64,000 nucleotides of DNA from Pseudozyma flocculosa PF-1 (lineage: Eukaryota > Basidiomycota > Ustilaginomycetes > Ustilaginales > Ustilaginaceae): assembly GCF_000417875.1 (NCBI RefSeq), contig NW_006920869.1, positions 410,584 through 474,583 on the forward strand. Direction: 5' to 3'. This document shows positions 20,661-33,176 of the stretch, piece after piece (positions within the stretch are counted from its first letter, which is position 1; the number at the start of each line of letters is the position of its first letter). The notes under the pieces are model-generated. The model searched no databases and had not been told where the DNA came from. It saw nothing but the letters and a program-made list of their open reading frames with translations. The position numbers and the translations under genes are program-made.

Positions 20661-22019
20661 CGACCGCCGTCAGCGCGCGGTGCAGGATGGCGGTAGAAGT
20701 AGTAGAGACCAGGGCTTGCCGGTCATTCCCTCTTGGATCCTCTATCTTTCCTCATGAACAATATGCTTTGGATGCCATATGACGGCGTGAGCTCGTGTTC
20801 GACGGCGGTGTCGTTGCAGCCAAGAACAGGCAGACGGGGCGTATGATGGACGGGCAGCAGGAAGCTGAGGGAGACTGTACCGTGGAGCAAGAGCGAATGC
20901 CCCCCACGATGCTGAGATCCTGTGCGGGTGGAGGGCGACGGTTTTTCCCCCCCGCACTCTGGATGGCGTGCTCCCCGTGCTGGCAGAGTCTGACAGGCGC
21001 CAACCGACGTCGCGAGCACGCAACCTCGCTAGGGCATTGACTAGGCTCCAGCAGACCTTTGCCGTGCCCCTCTTCTTCCTTTCCCCAGTCTGTACAGACA
21101 TTCCGTGGCGTGCTCGGGACGACTATGCTTTCTAGCCCCGCGGGCCTATGCTGGGGCCAATCAAGGGAGCTTCGTCGAAAAGGGCCGGTAACGATGGAGC
21201 CCGTCGCTGTCTGGTCTTCCCCATCAGCGAGCGACTCATCACGTCACGCGGCTAGCGACGCACCTTCTGACATTGAGAACGGAAACGGTCAACGACTCTC
21301 GATACGTTGAGCGCAGCAGATCAGGTGTACGTCTTTACGGAGGCCGTCACGCCACCTTTGCTGCTTTGTCATGAGCGTCGTGAGCGAGCAGGAGCTGTCA
21401 TCGCCGTCGCACTTGCGCCTCGTCGACGGGAGCAGCTGGGCACGACCACAGCCGCGACTCCGAACCACGAGCTCGTGCGCATCGCCGTATAGCCCCGCTC
21501 TTGCCACATGGCATGCTCATCGTCTCAACCTGCCTTGGTCCGTCCCTGGCGCCCCTCGGTCCGCATGGCCTTCCGATATCGGTGGGCGCCTCTGATCTTG
21601 GCAAGGCTTCCCTCCGTCCTTCCACCTTCCATCCTGACCTGACCAATCCCCGCCGCTCTCTCTGAACTCAAGCGCCGGCTACACCTCGTTCCGATACGGT
21701 ACCACACGATCGATCTGTTTGCCACGAGGCCGCTGCTGATTGTCTCATTGTTGCGGCCGGTGACACGATTCCTATCGAGTGCAGTCCGCCAGCGCGCGCC
21801 ACCTAGTAAAGCGACGCAACGGACGTCGTCCGATCCGTATAAGACCAGCGACAACCTTCCTGCTACGAGCCAGCCGGCCTTACTGTCACCGTCTAGCCCT
21901 CCCCGCCCTGCCGCCAAGGTCCAACGTGACCGCCTCCGCCTTACCGACATAGAGCCACGGGCGGCTTCTTAGCACCACCTTCCTTCCTTGCACATCTATC
22001 ACGATCCAAGTACGACACC
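20661..22019. other. Intergenic upstream of MFS permease, with TATA-like box
   Basis: About 1.36 kb with no supported gene. A TATAAG element at 21838-21843 lies about 180 bases before the permease ATG. Confidence 0.5.
21838..21843 (+). promoter_or_regulatory. TATA-like box of the allantoate-family permease gene
   Basis: TATAAG in GC-rich surroundings, about 180 bases upstream of the ATG at 22020. Confidence 0.45.
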
Positions 22020-23670
22020 ATGTCCGACACACACGCTTCGCCCTCCCCGACCGGCATCAAGGCCGAATCGCTCACCGACGACTACCATGGCAGCGCCGTC
22101 GCCACCACCGCCGCCGCCGCCCCCGAGGCGCCGGTTGAGTATACGAAAGAGGAAGAGACCAGGCTGGTGCGCAAGATCGACCTCGTCGTCGTACCCATCC
22201 TCATGTTCTTGTACCTGCTCTCGTTCCTCGACAGGTCAAATATCGGTACGTTCCTCCGTCCTTCGACTCGTTGGCACCACGATCCGGCAAAGACGATGTC
22301 GTCGCAACGCGCGAGCTGAAATCTGCCGACTATATCTACGCGTCACCACCATGCCCCCGGCAGGCAACGCCCGCATCGAGGGCCTGATCGACGATGTCGG
22401 CATCACCGACTACAGCTCTATCCTCACCATCTTCTTCGTTGGCTACGTCATCGGAGAGGTGCCCGCCAGCCTGATTCTCAAGCGCACCAGCCCAACGTTC
22501 TGGCTCTCGACGCTGACGCTCCTCTGGGGCATCGTGTCGGTCATCATGGCCTTTGTGCCCAACCAGGCCTCGCTCTACGCCGTCCGCTTCTTCCTCGGCG
22601 TCAGCGAGTCCGGCCTTTTCCCCGGCAGCGTCTTTGTCTTTTCCCTCTACTACCCGCGCCACCAGCGCCACTACCGCACCGCGCTGCTCCTCTCCGGTGC
22701 GGCGGTGTCGGGCGCGTTCGGAGGCATCCTCGCCTACGGTCTGGCCAAGCTCGGCGGCAAGGGCGGCCTCGCTGCGTGGCAGTATATCTTTTTGCTCGAG
22801 GGACTCGTAACGGTCGTCGCTGGTGCGCTGGGATACTGGCTGGTGCCCAACTACCCGCAGCGGTCCAAGACGTTTTCGGCGCGCGAAAAGGCCATTATCG
22901 CCCACCGCATGGCCGAGGACGCCGATGCCGTCGACAACGAGCCGTTCAACTGGCACGGCGTGCGCGCCGCCTTCCGCGACCCGTACGTTTACCTGATGGG
23001 CCTGCTGTTCCACGGCTTCGCCTTCGCCCTCTACACCATCTCCAACTTCATGCCCGCCATCATCAAGGAGCTCGGGTACACGAGCGCCCAGGCCCAGCTG
23101 CTCACGGTGCCGCCGTACGCCTTCGCCTTCCTGGTGACCATGTCGACGGCCCACCTCTCGTTCCTGGCCCGCAAGCGCCTCGTCTTCATCATCCTCGCCG
23201 CGCTCCTCGCCATCGTCGGCTACGTCGTCCAGATCACCTCGCCCACTGTGGGCGGAAAGTACACGGCCGTCTTCATCACGGCCGCCGGCGTCTACGCGGG
23301 CAATGCGCTCCTCCTCTCGCTCCCCTCGGAAAACGTCAGCGGACAGACCAAGCGCGCCACGGCCCTCGCCATGCAGATCATGTTTGGCAACACGGGCAGC
23401 ATCATCGGCGTCCAGCTCTACCGGACGCCGCTGGGCAGCCTCAAGAACACCAACTACCGCATCAGCCACGGCCTCGCCATCGTCTGGCTCGGCATCGGCA
23501 TCGGCGCGGCGTCGGCACTGTGGATCCTCTTGGACCGCGAGAACAAACGCAGGGACAGGGAGGTGCAGAGGAAGTCCGACGAGGAGGGCAAGAGCGCAGA
23601 GCAGCTGCAGAGCGTAGAGGAGAAGCGGCTGCTCGGCGACAGGCGGCTCGACTGGAGGTACCAGATCTAG
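22020..23670 (+). CDS. MFS permease, anion:cation symporter (allantoate/nicotinate-type) family
   Basis: Twelve-span proton-coupled transporter of the ACS family, whose fungal members import allantoate, nicotinate, pantothenate, biotin or similar organic anions. Exon 1 is 22020-22245 and exon 2 is 22364-23670; the phase-1 splice rebuilds LDRSNIGNARIEGL, the family signature after span 1. The product is 510 residues. Further marks are FFVGYVIGEVPASLILKRTS, the span 4-5 segment FFLGVSESGLFPG, the central loop with REKAIIAHRMAEDAD, and a basic C-terminal tail. I cannot infer the substrate. The next gene (minus strand) ends 125 bases beyond its stop, so the two are convergent. Confidence 0.92.
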
Positions 23671-23795
23671 CGCCGTGTCCCGTAGCGTAAACAATGAGCA
23701 CCGCCAATAATAATGTTCGGGCGGGCGGGAACAAAACGTCTTCGCAGTAGTGCATTGTCCGTGGATTACAGGTTTCAGGAAGGAGGCACGCCGCA

Positions 23796-24689
23796 TCAGA
23801 CGAGAATGAGGCAGACACCCAGGAAGAGGGCGAGGGCGCCGATGACGACGGCGTGGACGGCCGAGGTGGCCACAGTGGGCAGGGCAGCGCTCTGCTCGGG
23901 CGTCGATGTGGACGAAGAGCCGCTACCGCCTTTGCCACTGCCGCTGCCGCCGCCGACGGTGCCGGTCTTGGTGACCTTGACGGTGAGGACCTTGACCGTT
24001 CCATCGACGCCGATGCCGTGGTTGATCTGCGACGACTGGATGCCCGCGAGCAGGCTGGTGTTGTCCTCGACCGTGGTCTTGTACTCGAACCCGCCAGGCG
24101 ACCGCGTACCGTTGCTGACCGAGGCGTTGCCCACGAACCAGTCGCGACCGAGGTCGTAGCCGTTGTCGACAATCATGTGGTTCTCCTTGGCCGACGCCTC
24201 GACGGACGCGGCGATGAAGATGGCTCCCGAGTTGGCAGCGGAGCCGTTCTGGATCCAGTAGCGGAAGTGGTTGCCGCCGTTGAACGACTGGCCGCACGTT
24301 CCCTCGTCGCCCTGGCCAAAGTTGTAGCGCATGATGTTGGTCTGGTTGAGGGCGCCGTTGCCGTCGCCGAGGTTGGCCGTCTGTGCGCCGCCGAGCGAGA
24401 TCGAGAGGCAGTCGCCCGGGGAAAAGTCGAAGCTGCCGGCGTACTCCTCGAAGCCGCTCTTTGTCAAGACGCTAGGGTCAGAGGCGCTCGAGATGATGAT
24501 GTTGAGCGGCTCGCCGGCGCCCGAGTACGTGTTGCCGGTCAGGAGCGAGCCGCCGTTGGCAGTCGGAGCGTAAAAGCCGTCGGTCGCCTGGCGAGCCACC
24601 AGCGCGGGCGTGGCCATGGCCGGCAAGAAGGACGTGGAAGCGACGACGAGGCCGGCGGCGGCGAGTGTGGCGGAGGTGCTGAACCTCAT
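23796..24689 (-). CDS. Secreted, probably GPI-anchored protein of unknown function
   Basis: Single exon, 297 residues, ATG at 24689. It starts with a signal peptide of about 26 residues (FSTSATLAAAGLVVASTSFL) and a possible Kex2-like LVAR site. The ectodomain contains paired cysteines (GDCLSISL, GTCGQSF) and several N-glycosylation sequons (NQTN, NGS, NAS, NGT, NTS). A Gly/Ser/Thr-rich linker follows, and a final hydrophobic segment (VHAVVIGALALFLGVCLILV) ends at the stop, as expected for GPI attachment. I recognise the style of a conserved fungal secreted protein but not a named enzyme family. Confidence 0.78.
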   Translation of the reverse strand: MRFSTSATLAAAGLVVASTSFLPAMATPALVARQATDGFYAPTANGGSLLTGNTYSGAGEPLNIIISSASDPSVLTKSGFEEYAGSFDFSPGDCLSISLGGAQTANLGDGNGALNQTNIMRYNFGQGDEGTCGQSFNGGNHFRYWIQNGSAANSGAIFIAASVEASAKENHMIVDNGYDLGRDWFVGNASVSNGTRSPGGFEYKTTVEDNTSLLAGIQSSQINHGIGVDGTVKVLTVKVTKTGTVGGGSGSGKGGSGSSSTSTPEQSAALPTVATSAVHAVVIGALALFLGVCLILV

Positions 24690-26245
24690 CCCGTATCGAC
24701 TAGGTCGGTGACCTGGCGGGGCGCCAGAAGATGTAGAGCGAGAGGGTCGAGGAACGGGGACGAGGGAAGGACGGCTATGTACGAGAAGGGACGGACTGAA
24801 TATGTGGACGGCCAGCGTCTACGGTGTGGAGCGGTCTCGGTGGCGGCGACGGTGGTGATGGTGGTGGTAGTCGGGAGCGAAGGCGACAGATGACGAGAGA
24901 GTGGCAAAACAGGCAGGCGGGCCTGTCGGGCGCAGGCAGGTGTTGCTCTCGTCGGTGTTTCAGCAACGAGGGCGGGCTGCCCCAGACTGGTTTCGAGGAC
25001 TGGCTGGCCGGCCTGCCTGGCTCGGCTTGCGTGCTGCTCCACAGGGAGCACAGGGAGGGGTGCATGCCAAGGGCGCCTCGCTGCTCTCTCTAGCACCGCC
25101 CTTTCGGCCTGCCGACGGCATGATGGGCTGCAGCATCTGCCTGCTGATGGTGAGCCTTATCGGTTGCTTGCGTGCCTGCCAGGTCCTATTTCCGTGGCAT
25201 GTCCTCGGCGATTTATTTTTTCGACGTTGAAACCCTGGACGACGTTGGCAGCGGCGGCGGCGGCAGCAGCGGCGACGCTCGGCTTCGTCGATCCCCTGGA
25301 AACCAATATTGACTGGCCAATCAGGCGGCCGGTTGCACAGGAGCGGACAAACGGTCGTCTATGTGCTCGATCAACGAAGCTGGGCGTGGCCTACATAGCA
25401 CCGCCCCTGTCATAACGTGAACGACTCGACGGGAGATGGATGACGTCTGGGACGATGGTGAGCGTTGGCGAGGAAGGACGGTTCCAGGCCGTGACAGGCG
25501 GCTCGGTGGTGCAATGACAGCGGCACCTCACTTTTGCCGGACGGCGACCGCCCCACCCGCTTTTGTCGTCGGTGGGTCCGATGCGCACGGGGCTAACCAG
25601 CCAGAGCAGATCGCGCGCGAGCTGGAAAGGTCCAGATCGGGACTCGATCGAAACCTTGAACTTTTTATTTTTCTTTTCGAAATCGGGCTGCGGCCGAAGT
25701 TTCTGCCGGGTGGGCATGTGCTTTGTCGATCCGGCCGAGTATTCGAGATTCGAGACCGACACGTGGGGGGCTCGGCCGTGTCAAGGTTGGAGCTTGAGCC
25801 TGTTGCTGCTGTGGCCGGGGCCAACCCGGGCGGCAGGCAGCCGGCCAACTGCCCCGAGCGCCCCGGCCGGCACATCCGAACAAGCAGCATGCTGCTCCGC
25901 CTTCTGTGTCCCCCACCTCTCTGGCATCGTTAATCTGCCCTGACGAGTGGGGTCGGCTCATGGCTTGGCAGACAGTGCTCTGATCTCCCTGCTCGAATCG
26001 ACATCGAGTCCGGATTGACATTCCGGCAAGGTCTGCCGTGGTCGAGGACGTATAAAGTAGACCAGCGATGCGGGGTAGCACCGGTGCCAACGAAAGCGGG
26101 GACCCCTCACTCTTGCCAACTGTCCGTCGACTGCCCTGCCTCTTTAGCACGCTCGATCCTCCATCACCCTCGCCTCTCGTCGCTCCTCATCATCCCGTAG
26201 CTGCTGCTGCTGCTGTCTCTACCGCTGCCGCTGCCGCCGTCAACC
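24690..26245. other. Intergenic between divergent genes
   Basis: About 1.56 kb between the secreted protein start (minus) and the acyl-CoA ligase start (plus). No gene seen. It includes a short alanine-type GCG/GCA repeat near 25250-25272 and an AT-rich segment near 25640-25685. Confidence 0.5.
26051..26057 (+). promoter_or_regulatory. TATA box of the acyl-CoA ligase gene
   Basis: TATAAAG at 26051-26057, about 190 bases upstream of the ATG at 26246. Confidence 0.55.
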
Positions 26246-28500
26246 ATGGCCCCTACCGAGCTCAGCGGCCCTACGGTCGACTTTCCTCAGAACCTCAACG
26301 TCCACAGCTTTGTCTTTTCCAACCCCTTCCAGCACGCCGTCAATCCAGACCCTAAGCAGTACCCGGATCACACCTACGACGGCCAGACGGTCCCGCCGCA
26401 CAAGACATCAATCATCCACGATGGCTCCGGCGCCACCCTCAGCCGCGCCAGGCTTCAGCTCGACAGCCTCAAGGTCGCCCGCTCCCTGAGGGCCATCGTG
26501 GGCAACCCGGTCGCATGCGCGCCCCATGCGAATCCCAACGAGCCGGTGAGTGCCTGTCTTCTTCCAGGCGTGGCTCAAAAGTAGCGGCGATGCTGAGCCT
26601 CCTTCCTATACCGCCTGCCCAACACGGCCGCGTTGAGCAGGTCCACGCCCCTCGGACGACGGTGCTCCTCCACCTGCCCAATAGCCTGGCGTGGCCCATC
26701 CTTGCTCTCGGCACCTTTGCCGCCAGCTGCACCCTCTCGCCCATCTCGACCCATCTCTCGCCGCGCGAGCTGGCCTACATCCTCGCAAAGGCGCGACCGC
26801 AGGTTCTCGTCACCACGACGGGCGCCGATGGCGAGGGTCAGCTGCGAAAGGCGCTCGATCTCTTGCTGCAGGGCGAGCCGCAGGACCAGGGCGTGGTCAA
26901 GGGCGCGATGATCAGGGCGTGGGCACGCGAGCTGGCCGCCGACTGGGACCAGGGACGCGCGGCGAGGCTGCAAAAGGGCGACAGCCTGCCCTTCCGGCGC
27001 AGGAGGGTCTGGACCGTCGACCTCGCCGGGGGCGCCGACTACTACGGCCACGCCCTCAACAAGCACGGCGTCTCGGCGGCCATCGACCCGCGCGACTGGA
27101 CCAACCTGCTTGCCCCGCCGCCTGGGTCCAAGCAGGAGGGTACGATCGAGGGCACGTCGTCGGTGCCCTTCGAGGTGCAGCCCATGTCGCCCGAGGAGCA
27201 GCACCACAGGGCGGCGCTGATGCTCTGGTCGAGCGGAACCACTGGCCAGAGCAAGGGCGTGCTCCTCAGCCACCGCAACTGCGTCGCCAACACCCAGGCG
27301 CTGTGGCACTACAACATGCACTTCAAGGGCATCAGCCGGGGCGACTATGGCGGCGGCGAGCGGTGGCTAGCGCTCGCGCCGTGGTGCCACGTCCTCGGCC
27401 TATGCACGCTGCTTCTTCCGGCGATTGCGCTCGGCGCGACGCTCGTCATCCCGGCCAACCCGCGCTTCGACCTGCCCACCTACCTTCGCACGATCACCAA
27501 GTACCGCATCACGTTTGCGCACATCGCGCCCGCGGTGGCCGTGGCGCTCAAGACGACGCCGGCGCTCGACCCGTCGTCACCGGTCAGCCAGGGCATCGAC
27601 GTGTCGTCGATCTCGGGCTTCATGACCGGAGGCGCGCCCACCTCGTCCGAGATTATCCGCATCGTCCACGAGCGCACCCAGAGGTACATCCACATGGGCT
27701 ACGGCACCACCGAGACCATCACCATCACCCAGACCTCGGGCATGGGCCTCGACCGCGACATGTATGGTCCGCGCGACGAGCTGGGCAGCGTCGGCTTCGC
27801 CGCACCCAACGTCTCGATCCGCATCCAGGCGCCTCCTGGCACCTCGGACGAGTCGACCAACTACCGCACCCAGGAGATCCGCGATGCGGCCAAGCGCGCC
27901 CGCGAGCGCGGCGAGAGGGCGCCGCTTGACCCGAGCCCCGTCGGCGAGATCCTGGTCAAGGCGCCCGCCGTGATGCTGGGCTACTTTTCCGGCCTGTCTT
28001 CCGAGGGCGGCACGAGCGCGCTCGATGCCGAAATGACCCAGGGCGCCTTCCACCCGGGCGGCTGGTACCGCTCGGGTGACGAGGGCGTGTTTGACGCGCA
28101 CGGCCACGTGTGGATCACGGGGCGGATCAAGGAGCTGATCAAGGTCAAGGGCTTCCAGGTGCCGCCGGCCGAGCTCGACAGTCTGTTTGCGGGCCACCCC
28201 AAGCTGGCCGACGCGGGCGCCACGAGCCACCAGCACGAAGGTCTCGAGGAGGTACTGATGCTCGTCGTGCCCAAGGACAGGAGCGTCCTGGCCAGCCGCG
28301 AAAAGATGCAGGCGCTCATGGAGGAGCTGTGCGAGTGGGTCAAGGACCAGACGGCGCACTACAAGTGGCCCAAGTTCTACCTGTTTGCCGAGGCCGCCCC
28401 CAGGAACCCCACGGGCAAGATCCTCCGCAAGGACGTGGCCATCACCAGTGGCACCATCCTCATGGCGCCAAAGACGAGCCGAGGCCCGGCCAAGCTGTAG
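26246..28500 (+). CDS. Acyl-CoA/4-coumarate-CoA ligase-like AMP-binding enzyme, PTS1 at C-terminus
   Basis: Adenylate-forming ligase that activates a carboxylic acid to its CoA ester. Exon 1 is 26246-26545 and exon 2 is 26641-28500; the 95-base intron is phase 0. The product is 719 residues, longer than the usual 540-600 because of a linker around residues 190-300. Core motifs are LWSSGTTGQSKGVLLSHRN (P-loop A3), HMGYGTTETITITQTSG (A5), GWYRSGDEGVFDAHGHVWIT (A7), GRIKELIKVKGFQVPPAELD (A8) and PRNPTGKILRKDV (A10, with the catalytic lysine). The last three residues, AKL, are a type 1 peroxisomal targeting signal. A role in peroxisomal activation of fatty or aromatic acids is inferred; the exact substrate is unknown. 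Confidence 0.9.
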
Positions 28501-29966
28501 CGAGGTCTCCGCCTGGCCGGCCGCACGTTGTCTGTGCCTTTGTAGATCCCGAGGTGAATTCCCGAGATATCCGTTTGTCACCGTATGTGTTGTACGGCGC
28601 CCTGCTGCATTGCGCAGCATCGCACTGCCGGTGATGTTTGCACGAAGCCCACTCCGCCGACCAAGCCAGAAGAGACCAGCGACCATACCGGTACCTGCCG
28701 TCCTCGCGCTTCGATGAGGGAGACGCCGCAGTTCCACGTACCTCAACGACCCACGATGTCATATCGGACCAAGATGCCGATGTGGGTCGTGGTGGTGTAC
28801 GTCTTGCTGACTGTGTTGCCACCCACCCTGGGAGATTCCGATCGACTCCAGCCCACCAAACCTTGCTCGAGCGACTTGGTCCGAGCGAATTGGGCCGGCC
28901 TTTTCGCCGCTCGACGAACAGCTGTACCGGTTGCCTCGCCATGCCAGGTTGTGTGGCCCTCAGGGCGTAGCGACTCTAGCGAGGATGTGCTATGCGCCTG
29001 CTCGCTTTCCGGACGAACTCGAGCAGGCAGGCCGGTCTCGCTCGCTTCCGATCTGTACTCGTCTGGCCCTCTGACGATGGGGCGGTCGGCGAGAGGAAGA
29101 GGGTGCCACGAGGCATGCAAAGCCCTCGATAGCGCGATAGCCGGGGCTCCCCTCCGAAAATGGGCCGATGGGTACAGCGCCAGCCGAGGCGGCGCGAGGC
29201 GAGGGTCGGAAAGCGAAACCCGAACGCATGCACCATCACGTCAAGCCTCCGCGTGTGGGGCCCAACAGATTTTTTGAATTTCGCGCGGAGCGCCCTGGGG
29301 AGAGGACGAGCAGCCAGCCAGGCGGCCCTTTTTTCCGATTTTCTCGCTCGTGTCCGATTTTTGAAATTCCGCTGCTCGTCACGTACCGCCTGACAGCGCC
29401 CCCGGCCATCCCCCGCAATCCCTCCGCGTACCTCAAGGACGGGGACCTCACACACCCCAGATCGTGGCGATGGCCCGTCGATGCTGAGCCGTTTTGTTGT
29501 CGTGCGAGGTCGTCTGTGGCAGCGCAGGCTGGGGTGCCTTGGCGGCGAGGATGCGGTAGGCGAGATTTCGGGTCGATCAAAAGAGGCGAGCGGACCATGT
29601 GCGGCCCACGCACCAGTCCATGCCTCTCTGCTGTCTTGCCGTCGGGTCTGGTTCAGTTCAGGTCAAGTGAGAGGTGGCCGGCATCAACGCTGCTCTTGTG
29701 CCAGGTGGGGGCACGGTTGCCAAGAGGCCGACGTCGCATCAGCTGCCCAACCGGCCGCACACGAGCCCAGCGCAGCGGCCCATGGCCCTCGTCGTGGAGC
29801 CCCGGCCTCTTGTGCACTTCATCCACTCTGATCGTATATAAAACCGCTCGCCCCCCGTCCCTGTGACGGCCTGTGTTATAGCCCATCCCCGTGCGAACAT
29901 CCCCTGCCCGTTCCCATCTTCCGGCTCATCCTCCTCGCTCGTCTATCCTTCCGGGAAAGAGCAGCG
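28501..29966. other. Intergenic upstream of trehalase
   Basis: About 1.47 kb without a supported gene. AT-rich words (GATTTTTTGAATTTCG near 29270, CCGATTTTTGAAATTCC near 29353) interrupt GC-rich DNA. Confidence 0.5.
29835..29843 (+). promoter_or_regulatory. TATA box of the trehalase gene
   Basis: TATATAAAA, a strong consensus match, 124 bases upstream of the ATG at 29967. Confidence 0.65.
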
Positions 29967-32308
29967 ATGCAAATCACCTCGACCTTCTCACGCGTCGCCG
30001 TCGCGGCGGCGGCTGCCCTGCTGTCGGCCAGCGCCGTCTCGGCGCAGTCGACGCCGGCCGCCGTGCCCGCCGTACCCGAGGGCCAGGAACCCAGCTCCAT
30101 CATCCCCTCGGGCCCCGTCCCACCCAAGCAAGTCCACTGCACGTCGCCCATCTACTGCCCCGGCCCGCTCCTCCAGGCCGTCCAGCTCGCCGGCATCTTC
30201 AAGGACAGCAAGACCTTTGTCGACAAGCCCACCACCAAGCCCGAGGCCGACGTCGTCGCCGCGTTCCAGAAGCTCGGCGACGGTCAGGGCGGAAATGTCA
30301 CCTACCAGGAGATTATCGACTTTGTCAACGGCAACTTTGCCGCCGAGGGCTCTGAGCTCGTCCCTGCCGACCTGAGCGATGAGTTCGTCGAGGAGCCCAA
30401 GTTCCTCTCCAACATCACGGATCCACTCGTCCGCGACTTTACCAAGCAGGTGCACTCGTACTGGAAACTCTTGGCCCGCACCACCAACGAGACAAGTCCT
30501 TCCGGTACGCAGTGCGATGGCTGCGTCGGCAGCTTCATCCCCTTCAAGGAGAGAAGGCCAGTAGTAGCTCCTGGAGGTCGCTTTCGCGAGCTCTATTACT
30601 GGGACACTTTTTTCACGGCGGAGGCCCTGATCAAGTCGCAGCTGAAGAGCGTTGTGAAGTCGCTCATCGAGAATCTTGGTGACCTGCTCGAGCAGTTCGG
30701 CTTTGTTCCGAACGGCAACCGCGTCTACTACGAGAATCGCTCGCAGCCGCCTTTCCTCACGCTCATGGTCGACCGCTATGTGGAGGCCTACAACGACACC
30801 TCGATCCTGGTGCGCTTCCTTCCTCTGCTCGAGCGCGAGATGGAATTCTGGCGCGTCAACAGGACGATCGAGTTCACGAGCCCCTACACGCAAAAGAAGC
30901 ACAACATCACCCGCTACGTCGTCGACACCAACGGGCCTCGTCCGGAGAGCTACAAGGAAGACTACATCACCGTCGAGAATGCGACGGCATCTGGGCTCAC
31001 CCTCAACGACACTCAGAAGGGCATCTTGTACAGCAACCTGGCGTCTGGCGCCGAGAGCGGCATGGACTACTCGGCCAGCCGCTGGTCGACTCGACCGCTG
31101 ATCGATCCCGAGGACACGATCCCGGCACAGCGCTTCCTCAACACCCAGGAGATCCTGCCCGTCGACCTCAACTCGATCCTCTACCGTGCCGAGCAGAAGC
31201 TGGCCGCGTTCTACCGCATGCCGATCAACGGCTCGCGCGCGATGACGAACCAGACCCGGGCCAAGTACTGGATTGACCAGTCGCAGAAGCGTAAGGAGGC
31301 CATTCTCGACGTCTTCTACAACGAGAAGCTCCACTTCTTCTACGACTTCAACATGACGAGCGGCGACCGCTCCCCGCTCTGGCACGCCGCCGGCTACTTC
31401 CCGCTGTGGGCCGAGATTCTCCCGAACGAGTTCACCAACCAGTCAATCCCTGTCCGACAGCGCCGCGAGTCGATGCAGAGCACTTTCGCCGGCCTGCGAT
31501 ACCTCCTCGATCGCTACAACGGCACCATGCCGGCGTCGCTGCTCAAGACGGGACAGCAGTGGGATGAGCCCAACTCCTGGCCACCGCTGGTCTACATTGC
31601 GCTGCAATCGCTGCGCAGCGTTCCGGCGATGCTCGCCAGGGGAACTGCGTTGCCCGCGCCCAACGGCACGTTCGATCTGATTCCTTCCGAGTCGTTCGGA
31701 GGATCCAACAGCGTCAACCAACTCGGCCAGACTGAAGAGACGCTTCCGCCGCAGCCCGTCGAGTACTCGAACAGCACCGTCGACGTGACCGATGCCGGAG
31801 CTACTCAGGCCGACAACCCGACACTCCACGTTGACCCTCTCATGAACGCCGGAAACGAGACGACGACCGAGTCCTGGCGAGACGAGCTCGTCCGCGAGCT
31901 CGCTAACCGCTACGTCGCTTCCGCTCTCTGCTCGTGGCGCGCGACGGGCGGAAAGCTCAACACGACCGACCCGAGCCTCGCTCCCGTCCCCGAGGACATT
32001 CTCAAGGCCAACGGGTTTGAGAACGGTACCGGAGCCATGTTTGAGAAGTTCTCCGCCGAGAGCGTCGACCAGGCCGGCGGCGGCGGCGAGTACGATGTGA
32101 GTCTTGCATTGTCTCCGAGGCTTCTGCTGCTCGAGGCGAGTCGCTGACGTTCCCGTGACTCCATGCTTTGCCATAACAGGTCCAGCTAGGCTTCGGATGG
32201 TCCAACGGAGTCCTGATTTACATTGGCGGCGAGTTGGGCCAGCTGCTCAATCGTCCTGAATGCCCACCGGTCGTTGCCAAGGACACGACCACCGCGTCGA
32301 GTTCTTAG
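29967..32308 (+). CDS. Secreted GH37 trehalase
   Basis: Alpha,alpha-trehalase that splits trehalose to glucose outside the plasma membrane. Exon 1 is 29967-32096 and exon 2 is 32180-32308 (phase 0), giving 752 residues. A signal peptide covers about residues 1-26 (ending AVSAQ). Both PROSITE trehalase signatures are visible: PGGRFRELYYWDTFF (about 202-216) and QWDEPNSWPP (about 530-539). The intron falls just after the GGGGEYD motif that carries a catalytic-site glutamate, and exon 2 completes it with VQLGFGWSNGVLIYIGGELG. At least ten N-glycosylation sequons occur (for example NIT, NETS, NRT, NDT, NGS). There is no calcium-binding N-terminal domain of the neutral, cytosolic type and no GPI tail. 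Confidence 0.94.
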
Positions 32309-33080
32309 GCACGTTTTCGCTTCGATCTTGCCTTGCCTTACGCTTCAGTCTCCTCTTTTCTTTAAGCCATCGATTAGTTGGCCACTCATTTGGACCCTCG
32401 GAGTGCCTGTTGATGTACGTCGAGCGCCACTTAATGAAATCACTGAGCGAGAGATGCCTTGATAACATAGCGCATCTTGACGGAGCTTACATTCCCGCGA
32501 TGATGTCGGGAATCAGGCCAAACTGGTCTGGTGTCCGCTTGAGTGGAGGTTGAACGCGCTGCATCAACGGCTTGAGATCCCCTCACACAGCCGAACAAAG
32601 TGTTGGTCAGAAGCTCCACAAGACAGCAAGGAGCCCTGTGATTCTGGCTCAAGTCAGGACCAGCAAGGCGATCTGGATCTGGTTCAGGAAGAGGGCGTAT
32701 TCCTGGAGCTCCATGGACTTCAGGTCAAATATGTAGGACTTTGCCTTGTGGCGGGCGGCGGAGCCGAGCGGCAATTGCCGCAGCCAGCCCCTCGACCACG
32801 GAGGGGCTCGAGGGAGCTAGTATGTAGTCCCCCGGCTCCTGCGGAGGCCTCTGATGGTATCCTCGTCGAATGTACTATATCCTCTTACCCCTAGAGACTG
32901 GTACAGCATCGATATCCTTTCTCCTCTTCATCCCTGACCTCTCCGCGCAAGCCCTATACCGTCCTCGGCCGCCCGCGGTATCCCAAGACCCCGAGGGCGT
33001 AACATCAGTGCGCTCGATCAGGTAATTGTCAACCTCGTAGGTTGGGTGCGGCGCTGGGCCAGTACCCGCCATGAACATTG

Positions 33081-33145
33081 CCAGGCGGGCCTGACCTTTA
33101 GGCCCTTCCAGCAGAGGAAGGAGGACCTCTGCCAGGCCCGCCTGG
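33081..33145. repeat. Perfect 13-base inverted repeat with 39-base loop
   Basis: CCAGGCGGGCCTG at 33081-33093 and its exact reverse complement CAGGCCCGCCTGG at 33133-33145. They could form a strong hairpin. Position at the edge of the CpG-free island suggests element-associated structure, but this is inference. Confidence 0.6.
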
Positions 33146-33176
33146 ATTGGCATCTCTGACGCCATGAGCTCGGCCG

